NCBI GenBank assembly: GCA_003218615.1
Contig: QHOD01000226.1
Location: 1 to 5,329, forward strand
Origin: Verrucomicrobiota bacterium
GTDB lineage: Bacteria > Verrucomicrobiota > Verrucomicrobiia > Chthoniobacterales > UBA10450
Reading direction: 5' to 3'
Length of the DNA: 5,329 nucleotides
Of the stretch, positions 1 to 4,758 are shown piece after piece (the first letter of the stretch is position 1; every line of letters starts with the position of its first letter). The notes under the pieces are model-generated. The model was not told where the DNA came from and ran no database searches. It saw only the letters and a list, made by a program, of their open reading frames with translations. A program made the position numbers and the translations under genes.

Positions 1-71
1 ACAACTTCAGCTTCGGTCGCGCCGCGTTCAGCCAGCCGCTCTCCGGCGTGCTGATGAAAAGTGAGCTTCAC
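1..71 (-). CDS. Partial DUF4258-type small protein (N-terminus only)
   Basis: Reading the minus strand from a GTG at 69-71 gives 23 complete codons running off the left edge: MKLTFHQHAGERLAERG followed by ATEAEVV. The H-A-x-E-R-L-x-E-R-G-x-T-E-x-E-V pattern is the typical start of DUF4258 proteins (small proteins of about 80-110 residues, often next to DUF2283 or other toxin-antitoxin-like partners; function not established). No ATG lies in frame between this point and the end of the dehydrogenase gene, and no clear ribosome binding site is visible, so GTG is the best start. The gene begins 23 bases after the dehydrogenase stop on the same strand and could be co-transcribed with it. The call rests on only about 24 residues; the frame is open to the edge. 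Confidence 0.55.
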   Translation of the reverse strand, partial: MKLTFHQHAGERLAERGATEAEV

Positions 72-94
72 TATTTTGCGATGCGGATCTTGAT

Positions 95-1252
95 TTATGA
101 AGTCGCGTAGTCCGCAATAGCTTTGGCCACATCGAGTGTGGAGTCTTTGCCGCCCATGTCGTAGGTGCGCACTTTGCCTTCCGCGATGACGCGTGCGATG
201 GCGGATTCCAGGCGCTTGGCCATATCATTCTCCTTGAGCCAGTCCAGCATCAGCTTGGTGGTTAAAAGCATGGCGATGGGATTGACCTTGTATTGCCCCG
301 CGTATTTCGGGGCTGAACCGTGTGTCGGTTCAAAGACTGCGTAGTTGTCGCCGAGGTTTGCGCTGGGCGCGAACCCGAGTCCGCCGACAAGGCCGGCGCA
401 CAAATCGCTGACGATGTCGCCGAACATGTTTTCCGCCACGAGCACCGAGTAATCCTGCGGATTCTTGAACATCCACATGCAAATGGCGTCGATGTTCGCG
501 TCGTCCGCCCTAATGTCGGGATAGTTTTTCGCCACGTCGCGGAAGCAACGCATCATCAAGCCGCCAGTTTCACGAAGCACATTCGGTTTTTCGATCAACG
601 TGACGCGTTCGCGTCCGGTTTTCTTGGCGAACTCGAACGCTTGTTTGCAAATATTCGTGCAACCTTGCTTGCTCATGATCCGAGTGGAGAGGGCGATGTT
701 TTCAAGGCCTGCCTTGTCTTTCCACTTCTTCATTTTCGGATTCGCGCACAGCGCGTTGTAGACCGGCTCCGGCAACGGGAAAAACTCGACGCCGCCGTAC
801 ATGCCTTCGGTATTTTCACGAAACACGACCTGGTCGATCGCGACATCCGCGCCGCTGGGATTCGCGATCTTGGTGCCGCGATAGTTCAACGGGTTACCCG
901 GATAACTTTTGCATGGCCGCATGTTGGTGTGGAGGTTGAACAACTGCCGCAGCCCGACGATGGGCGAGAAGTAGGTCAGCCCTTTGTCTTTCAGTTCCGG
1001 CGCTAATTCCTCTTTGGCTTCCGATTGCGGTTTGCTCGTGATCGCTCCGAAGAGAGCGCACGTGGTGTCCTTGAGCGCCTTCACGGTGCGATCCGGAAGC
1101 GCGTTGCCTTCCGTGCACCAAAATTTCCAGCCGATGTCGCAAGGGACATATTCGGCGTCGAGTTTCAGGCGATCGAGCACGATGCGCGCCGCTTCCATCA
1201 CATCGTTGCCTACGCCGTCGCCCGGCATCCATGCAATTCTGTATTTAGCCAT
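95..1252 (-). CDS. Isocitrate/homoisocitrate dehydrogenase-family enzyme
   Basis: A beta-decarboxylating dehydrogenase of 385 residues, full length for the family. It would oxidise and decarboxylate a 2-hydroxy-tricarboxylate in the cytoplasm using NAD(P) and Mg/Mn. Visible motifs: N-terminal MPGDGVGNDV (9-18); substrate loop FSPIVGLRQ then NMRP (95-113); RENTEGMYGG (145-154) with the catalytic Tyr152; catalytic Lys222 in EKPNVL; metal ligands Asp255, Asp279 and Asp283, the last two in the family signature NMFGDIVSD (275-283); cofactor loop HGSAPKYAGQYKVNP (311-325). The SPIVxLR loop resembles yeast homoisocitrate dehydrogenase LYS12 (SPIVALR) more than the SLNVALR type of isocitrate dehydrogenase. 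With the LYS4-like gene upstream on the same strand, a homoisocitrate dehydrogenase role is plausible, but isocitrate or isopropylmalate activity cannot be excluded. The Lys316-Tyr317...Val323 pattern is that of NADP-type isocitrate dehydrogenases. The ATG at 1252 fits the family N-terminus; no clear Shine-Dalgarno precedes it. Confidence 0.9.
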   Translation of the reverse strand: MAKYRIAWMPGDGVGNDVMEAARIVLDRLKLDAEYVPCDIGWKFWCTEGNALPDRTVKALKDTTCALFGAITSKPQSEAKEELAPELKDKGLTYFSPIVGLRQLFNLHTNMRPCKSYPGNPLNYRGTKIANPSGADVAIDQVVFRENTEGMYGGVEFFPLPEPVYNALCANPKMKKWKDKAGLENIALSTRIMSKQGCTNICKQAFEFAKKTGRERVTLIEKPNVLRETGGLMMRCFRDVAKNYPDIRADDANIDAICMWMFKNPQDYSVLVAENMFGDIVSDLCAGLVGGLGFAPSANLGDNYAVFEPTHGSAPKYAGQYKVNPIAMLLTTKLMLDWLKENDMAKRLESAIARVIAEGKVRTYDMGGKDSTLDVAKAIADYATS

Positions 1253-1423
1253 AGAATCGCGACTTTATCGGCGCGTCTCTCGAGCCGCAAGTAAGCGCCA
1301 AGATTTTTGGGAAACCGCGGATTATCCGCCTTCGTCTAGCGACTCCAGCGGCCCGCCGCCCAACAGTTGATATCTTCTCGACGAGCGAGCAGGAGAGAAC
1401 GATAAAATGCTCCGGTCGGCAGA
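1253..1423. promoter_or_regulatory. Divergent intergenic region between dehydrogenase and ORF6N gene
   Basis: These 171 bases separate two genes that start in opposite directions, so both promoters or 5' leaders should lie here. No convincing -35/-10 pair was found on either strand. On the minus strand TTGCGG and GATAAA lie about 15 bases apart just upstream of the dehydrogenase, a weak match only. GGCGC (1270-1274) and GCGCC (1295-1299) form a short inverted repeat that could fold in the dehydrogenase leader. On the plus strand AGGAGA (1391-1396) is a good ribosome binding site, but for an ATG at 1407 rather than for the ORF6N ATG at 1424. Confidence 0.4.
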
Positions 1424-1427
1424 ATGA
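1407..1427 (+). CDS. Possible six-codon leader ORF (MLRSAE) upstream of ORF6N gene
   Basis: ATG CTC CGG TCG GCA GAA TGA. It has the best ribosome binding site in this neighbourhood, AGGAGA at 1391-1396, 10 bases before its ATG. Its stop codon TGA (1425-1427) overlaps the ORF6N ATG (1424-1426) as ATGA. That arrangement is typical of translational coupling, so ribosomes loading on the leader could restart at the ORF6N gene. The ORF6N start has no good binding site at a normal distance of its own. An ORF this short can arise by chance; the support is the spacing and the overlap, not the peptide sequence. Confidence 0.35.
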   Translation: MLRSAE

Positions 1428-1990
1428 AAGACAAAGCCCCAGACATCAGAATTCTCACGATTCGCGACCAAAAGGTCGTGCTGGATTCTGATCTTGCGCG
1501 CGTTTACAGCGTGACCACGAAACGCCTGAATGAACAATTGCGTCGCAACCGCAAACGCTTCCCCCAAGATTTCGCGTTCCAACTCAGCGCTGAAGAATAC
1601 GAATCTTTAAGGTCGCAATTTGCGACCTTAGACAAGGGCACATCAGGCAGCGAATTGAAGCGGTCGCAAACTGCGACCTTAAAGCCTGGGCGCGGCCAGC
1701 ACCGGAAATATCGCCCATGGGCATTTACCGAACACGGCGCCCTTCAAGCAGCAAATATACTCCGAAGCGAACGTGCCATCGCGATGAGCGTCTACGTCAT
1801 CCGCGCCTTTATCGAAGTACGCGAAAAAGTCGCGGCAAACGCCGCGATCTTGAAACGCCTGGCAGAAATCGATAAAACGCTGTTGGAACACGACACGGCT
1901 CTGCGAGATATTTACCAACAACTCCTGCCGCTTCTTGCGCCTCCGCCGGAACCAGCGCGTCGGCAAATCGGATTTCATTCTGCGTCATAG
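1424..1990 (+). CDS. ORF6N-domain (phage KilA/Ant-like) protein
   Basis: A protein of 188 residues. Residues about 8-115 match the ORF6N domain layout: RDQKVVLDSDLARVYSV, then TKRLNEQLRRNRKRFPQDFAFQLS, then a variable LRSQxATL segment, then GRGQHRKYRPWAFTEHGALQAANILRSERAI. ORF6N domains occur in phage antirepressor-like proteins and as single genes scattered in bacterial chromosomes; DNA binding is presumed and the role is usually unknown. The C-terminal third is a helical, probably coiled-coil segment (VREKVAANAAILKRLAEIDK) with a proline-rich end. RSQFATL and RSQTATL occur 17 codons apart, and each is encoded by a palindrome. The gene is on the strand opposite to all other genes here and lies between two apparent pathway partners, which suggests that it arrived as a separate cassette. 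An in-frame TAA at 1403-1405 limits the start to the ATG at 1424. Confidence 0.88.
   Translation: MKDKAPDIRILTIRDQKVVLDSDLARVYSVTTKRLNEQLRRNRKRFPQDFAFQLSAEEYESLRSQFATLDKGTSGSELKRSQTATLKPGRGQHRKYRPWAFTEHGALQAANILRSERAIAMSVYVIRAFIEVREKVAANAAILKRLAEIDKTLLEHDTALRDIYQQLLPLLAPPPEPARRQIGFHSAS
1608..1630. repeat. Palindrome copy 1 (GGTCGCAA-T-TTGCGACC core) inside ORF6N gene
   Basis: Arms of 11 bases (1608-1618 and 1620-1630) are perfect inverse complements around one central base. In the ORF6N frame the core encodes R-S-Q-F-A-T-L. The same core recurs at 1662-1678 and 2019-2037. Confidence 0.8.
1662..1678. repeat. Palindrome copy 2 (GGTCGCA-AAC-TGCGACC) inside ORF6N gene
   Basis: Seven-base perfect arms (1662-1668 and 1672-1678) flank a three-base centre. 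It encodes R-S-Q-T-A-T in the same frame as copy 1 and starts 51 bases (17 codons) after it, so the two look like an in-frame duplication within the variable part of the ORF6N domain. Confidence 0.75.
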
Positions 1991-2007
1991 GCGGGTCGCC
2001 TAACGCA
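1981..2007 (+). terminator. Hairpin over the ORF6N stop codon
   Basis: TAGGCG (1988-1993) pairs with CGCCTA (1997-2002) around a GGT loop. TGCGT (1981-1985) can pair with ACGCA (2003-2007) outside a two-base bulge. The stop codon TAG lies in the stem. No T-run follows, so it is at best a weak terminator or a 3'-end stabilising structure. Confidence 0.3.
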
Positions 2008-2018
2008 TTCGAGCTATG

Positions 2019-2037
2019 TGGTCGCAAATTGCGACCA
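2019..2037. repeat. Palindrome copy 3 (GGTCGCAAATTGCGACC), noncoding
   Basis: Perfect nine-base arms (2019-2027 and 2029-2037) around a central A. It lies 28 bases past the ORF6N stop and is not in that gene's frame. It shares its core with the two copies inside the gene, so the sequence is kept here outside any coding need. It could be a binding site for the ORF6N protein, an RNA hairpin, or a small mobile palindrome. Confidence 0.75.
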
Positions 2038-2055
2038 GTTCAGCCGTTGCTCAAC

Positions 2056-2084
2056 TGTAGCCGGGATCGCTGATCCCGGTTGCA
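2056..2084. terminator. Strong hairpin in convergent gap
   Basis: CCGGGATC (2061-2068) and GATCCCGG (2072-2079) pair around GCT. The stem extends outward through TGTAG and TTGCA with two G-T wobbles to about 13 pairs. It lies between the convergent ORF6N and homoaconitase-like genes, 27 bases past the presumed original homoaconitase stop at 2111. That suits a bidirectional transcript end, although no T-run follows on either strand. It could also be a dispersed extragenic palindrome. Confidence 0.45.
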
Positions 2085-2110
2085 ATCTAATCCTTCCTTG
2101 TCTTGCCGCA

Positions 2111-2212
2111 TTAACCCGCTCCCGCCTTTGCGCGGAGGCGACTGGCCACCAAGTTCTCGGCGCCGCCGGAAACAATTAATTCCTGAGCGGCCGGACTCAG
2201 CGGCGGGAAGTA
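2111..2212 (-). pseudogene. Out-of-frame C-terminal remnant of the homoaconitase-like gene
   Basis: Downstream of the premature TGA, another minus-strand frame reads YFPPLSPAAQ then ELIVSGGAENLVASRL and ends RAKAGAG at TAA (2111-2113). AQELIVSGGAENLVASRL lines up with the extreme C-terminus of fungal homoaconitase (yeast LYS4 ends with QEIIVKGGLEGWVKSQL, recalled from memory). The 33 codons therefore look like the original end of the protein. They are joined to the main reading frame near 2213 in a different phase, with most of the last third of the swivel domain absent between them. Confidence 0.65.
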
Positions 2213-3954
2213 TTGAACGCATTCCGTTTATAGGTTTCCGAAAAACTGCCAGCGATCACGCACGGGATGCCTTTGAACTTCAGCGCGGTGGCGGCTTGTT
2301 CGCGACTCGAGCCAGTTCCAAAATTGAATCCGGCAACAACGACGTCGCTGGGCTGATAGAGTTCGTTGAATTTCGGATCGTAATTTTCAAATGTGACCGC
2401 GGCCATTTGTTCCGGCGTCATGTCGTCGCGATAGGTGTGTTTGCCGGCGTAAATGCCGTCGGTATTCAAATTGTCTTTGTCGATGAAGAGAACGCGGCCG
2501 CGCACGCTCGACGGGAAGCCTTCCATAATCTGCACCGACGCTGGCGGCCTCGATTTTTTTTGAGGCCGCCGAGTCGCAGTGCCCGCGGGTTTCTCGGCAA
2601 AACTTTTTGGCGCGCGGATGAATCCCGCCAACGCACTCGCGGCCACGACGGCGGGCGAAGCCAGATAGACGAATGCATCGCGATCGCCCATGCGTCCTTT
2701 GAAATTGCGATTGGTGGCGCTGATTGCAGTCTCGCCTTTTTGCACCAGACCGCGACCGAGTCCAATGCACGCGCCGCAACCCGGCGGCAACGGAATCGCG
2801 CCCGCGCCCAACAAAGCTTGCCAATCGCCGTTCGATTCGGACCTGGCTTGCACTTCCGCGCTCGCCGGGGCGAGATAAAATTCCACACCGTCGGCGACGT
2901 GTCCGCGCTGAGCGCGCACAACTTCCGCGGCGTCATGCAAATCCTCGAATCGTGCATTCACGCACGAGAGTAAATACGCCTTCTGAATGGGCACGCGTTT
3001 GCGTTCCATTTCCGGCAGCGAAACCATTGTCTTCACTTCGTTAGGGCCGGACACATGCGGAACGACGGTCGCGAGATCAAGTTCGAGTTCGATGGCGTAC
3101 GCAGCGTCGGCGTCAGCGCTTAACTCACTGCGATTCTTCCACCACTCGTCGATATCGGCGTTCGTGTAACCAGAGCGACTTTTTGGGCCGCGCGTGCCCG
3201 GGCGTTTGGGATTCGTGAACTCGGGCACCCGCGAACGCAGATAGTTCACTGTCACTTCATCAAACGGAAACACGCCGGCTAGCGCGCCCCATTCGGTGGT
3301 CATGTTGGCGATGGTCATGCGCGCGGACATGGCAAGATTCGTTACGCCATCGCCCACGAATTCAACAGCGTGATTAAGCACTTCGTCTTTGTTGAAGAGT
3401 CCACATAGCGCGATAATGACATCCTTACCGACAACACCGGGTAAAAGTTTTCCCTTGAGCACAACTTTGGCGACTGGCGGCACTTGCCACCAAGTGACTC
3501 CGGTCGCCCAAATACTCGCCGCATCTGTTCGCACTACCGGCGTTCCGAGTGCGGCCACGGCGCCGTACAGATTCGAGTGCGAATCGCTCGCCACCACCAT
3601 GGCGCCGGGAACAACGTAGCCTTGCTCCACCATTACTTGATGCGAAATGCCAGTGCCGGCCGGGTAAAAGTCGATGCCGTGTTCGTGCGCGAACGCTTCG
3701 ATCTTGGCGTACTTCTCCAGATTCTTCGGCGTGACATTTTGAATGTCGTGATCGATCGCGAAGACGGGTTGCGCCGGATCTGCGATCGATGTGGCCCCGA
3801 TCTGCTTGAACTTCGGGATCACCGCGCCCGTGTTGTCATGCGTCATCACATGACGCGGACGAATAGAGATAAAATCGCCGCTCCGCACCACCCCGCCGGG
3901 AGCGAGTCCATCCGCATGCCGTCCGGCAATTTTCTCAACGAGGGTCACGCCCAT
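2197..3954 (-). CDS. Fungal-type (LYS4-like) homoaconitase, C-terminally disrupted
   Basis: The readable frame gives 585 residues of the aconitase superfamily with both parts in one chain: large [4Fe-4S] dehydratase domain (about 1-445), a basic linker (450-475) and the swivel domain (from about 476). Visible motifs: SGDFISIRPRHVMTHDN (25-41), IDHDIQN (67-73) with catalytic Asp-His, ASDSHSNLYGA (122-132), cluster cysteines Cys331 (SCVNAR; usually SCTNSR), Cys393 and Cys396 (GCGACIG), NRNFKGRMG (415-423), YLASPAVVAAS (430-440) and GFNFGTGSSREQAATAL (542-558) with the substrate-binding SSR. Similarity to yeast homoaconitase LYS4 runs through the whole chain. The enzyme would convert homocitrate to homoisocitrate via cis-homoaconitate; citrate or isopropylmalate as substrate remains possible. 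The chain ends abruptly after KRNAFN with four unrelated residues, and the real C-terminus lies out of frame downstream, so it is probably a pseudogene. The ATG lies one base after the upstream stop; no Shine-Dalgarno is seen, which suggests translational coupling. Confidence 0.85.
   Translation of the reverse strand: MGVTLVEKIAGRHADGLAPGGVVRSGDFISIRPRHVMTHDNTGAVIPKFKQIGATSIADPAQPVFAIDHDIQNVTPKNLEKYAKIEAFAHEHGIDFYPAGTGISHQVMVEQGYVVPGAMVVASDSHSNLYGAVAALGTPVVRTDAASIWATGVTWWQVPPVAKVVLKGKLLPGVVGKDVIIALCGLFNKDEVLNHAVEFVGDGVTNLAMSARMTIANMTTEWGALAGVFPFDEVTVNYLRSRVPEFTNPKRPGTRGPKSRSGYTNADIDEWWKNRSELSADADAAYAIELELDLATVVPHVSGPNEVKTMVSLPEMERKRVPIQKAYLLSCVNARFEDLHDAAEVVRAQRGHVADGVEFYLAPASAEVQARSESNGDWQALLGAGAIPLPPGCGACIGLGRGLVQKGETAISATNRNFKGRMGDRDAFVYLASPAVVAASALAGFIRAPKSFAEKPAGTATRRPQKKSRPPASVQIMEGFPSSVRGRVLFIDKDNLNTDGIYAGKHTYRDDMTPEQMAAVTFENYDPKFNELYQPSDVVVAGFNFGTGSSREQAATALKFKGIPCVIAGSFSETYKRNAFNTSRR
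2543..2570. other. Perfect hairpin with A8 loop in interdomain linker of homoaconitase gene
   Basis: GGCGGCCTC (2543-2551) and GAGGCCGCC (2562-2570) are perfect nine-base arms. The ten-base loop contains eight T on the plus strand, which are eight A in the coding strand. The segment encodes RRPQKKSRPP between the two enzyme domains, where sequence is free to vary. The T-run is inside the loop, so it is not a standard terminator. An A8 run is a polymerase or ribosome slippage site. Confidence 0.6.
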
Positions 3955-3955
3955 A

Positions 3956-4177
3956 TCAGTTTTTATCTGCTTGAATTTGCGTCCCGTAAATGCGCTTGAA
4001 CAATAACCGTCGCCGTTCGGTTAATGATAAATCTTTCGGCAGAGATGCCTTTATCATCTCGCATGCACTCTCGAACATTTCCGCACCCATGATGAATCGT
4101 TCTTCACCTGAGCGTGCCATGATTTTGTCGCGCACCATTCGCTCGATTTCTGGAGGCGTATCAGTCACTTCAGACAT
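3956..4177 (-). CDS. Small hypothetical protein partnered with nucleotidyltransferase
   Basis: 73 residues, acidic-to-basic and mostly helical by composition. The core MARSGEERFIMGAEMFESA (20-38) followed by LSLTERRRLLFKRIYG resembles a widespread family of small uncharacterised proteins with the pattern M-x-x-S/T-x-E-E/R-R-x-x-M-G-x-x-M-F/Y and an ending R-x-x-L-F-x-R-x-Y-G. These often sit next to nucleotidyltransferase-like genes, a point from general recollection. No function is known. The ATG at 4177 overlaps the end of the nucleotidyltransferase gene by 13 bases. A GTG at 4166-4168 is a serious alternative start: it overlaps the upstream stop as GTGA and lies nine bases after AAAGGA, which is immediately adjacent to the ATG and too close to serve it. 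The stop is one base before the homoaconitase ATG, so the three genes look like one transcription unit. Confidence 0.75.
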   Translation of the reverse strand: MSEVTDTPPEIERMVRDKIMARSGEERFIMGAEMFESACEMIKASLPKDLSLTERRRLLFKRIYGTQIQADKN

Positions 4178-4701
4178 TCCTTTAATAAATTATTCAGACC
4201 AAGCTCGCGCGTCCAGTGTTGCAAATAGTCGGCGTCGTATTCGGTGGCGAGAAGGTTCTTTACGTCACCGAGCTGAAGCTCGGAATGCGAATCCTTCGCC
4301 CAAAAAAGTTTTGAAATGATTAGATCTTCTTTGCTCACGATGAACGTACTGAAGTCGAGAATTGAGATTTTCTGTCGCCGCTCAAACTCTGTCCGCCGGT
4401 ATTCGCCGCTTTTGCGAATGATGCAGTCCACTTTAATCACGCTCTCTTGATGAACGAGGTTGAAACTCGATTCGTGACCGATGGATTCGCGAATGTTTTC
4501 CTCGCTCACGTAATAATCTGGTCGAAATAAAGCGGCGACACGACTAACATCTTCCGACGAAATCGCGATTACCACGTCGATGTCCCGAGTCATGCGCGGT
4601 TGTGCATAGTAATTCATCGCCATTGAGCCGGTGAGCATGTAGGGGACCTTGCCTTGTTGGAATCTCCGCGAAATGTCGCGCACGATATCGATCTCGTTCA
4701 T
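4165..4701 (-). CDS. Nucleotidyltransferase-fold protein (AbiEii/MNT-like)
   Basis: 178 residues from the ATG at 4701. The nucleotidyltransferase pattern is clear: GSMAMNYY (25-32), MTRDIDVVI (37-45) with paired metal-binding Asp40 and Asp42, and a third acidic residue Asp92 in KVDCII. These are followed by SKEDLIISKLFW (123-134) with Lys131, which matches the conserved lysine helix of AbiEii-type toxins, and GDVKNLLA. Such proteins transfer nucleotides to RNA or protein targets and often form toxin halves of toxin-antitoxin pairs, but the fold alone does not prove toxicity. The frame is open up to a TTG at 4758 directly after the upstream gene's stop. The ATG at 4701 is preferred because the family N-terminus starts here and CGGAG lies about 12 bases upstream. 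The coding sequence looks more AT-rich than the enzyme genes around it. It overlaps the next small gene, which could be its partner. Confidence 0.82.
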   Translation of the reverse strand: MNEIDIVRDISRRFQQGKVPYMLTGSMAMNYYAQPRMTRDIDVVIAISSEDVSRVAALFRPDYYVSEENIRESIGHESSFNLVHQESVIKVDCIIRKSGEYRRTEFERRQKISILDFSTFIVSKEDLIISKLFWAKDSHSELQLGDVKNLLATEYDADYLQHWTRELGLNNLLKECLK

Positions 4702-4758
4702 GGCGACACACGTCTCCGAGCTTTCAGTATCAAGGCTCAACAATGCGCTTCGCCGCAA

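Noticed and set aside
320..1006. Plus-strand ORF of 228 codons
   Set aside because: Antisense shadow of the dehydrogenase gene, which has complete family signatures. The composition is typical of a shadow frame.
984..1370. Plus-strand ORF of 128 codons overlapping the dehydrogenase start
   Set aside because: Mostly antisense to conserved dehydrogenase sequence, serine-rich, with no domain resemblance.
1608..1678. Start of a CRISPR array
   Set aside because: Only two similar units lie in the coding frame, with one more distant copy. They are palindromic and spaced unevenly, with no spacer regularity and no cas genes.
2543..2570. Hairpin with T8 as a possible intrinsic terminator
   Set aside because: The T-run is in the loop instead of following the stem, and the element lies inside a conserved coding region. 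Kept only as a structural oddity.
2080..2973. Long plus-strand ORF of 297 codons
   Set aside because: It is antisense to the homoaconitase-like gene, whose motifs and cluster cysteines are unmistakable. The plus-strand translation is Arg/Ala-rich with no recognisable motif.
3484..3999. Plus-strand ORF of 171 codons
   Set aside because: Antisense shadow of the N-terminal part of the homoaconitase-like gene.
4702..4758. TTG start giving the nucleotidyltransferase 19 extra N-terminal residues
   Set aside because: The extra residues (RRSALLSLDTESSETC...) do not look like family sequence, and the ATG at 4701 begins where homologous proteins begin. The extension remains possible because it abuts the upstream stop.
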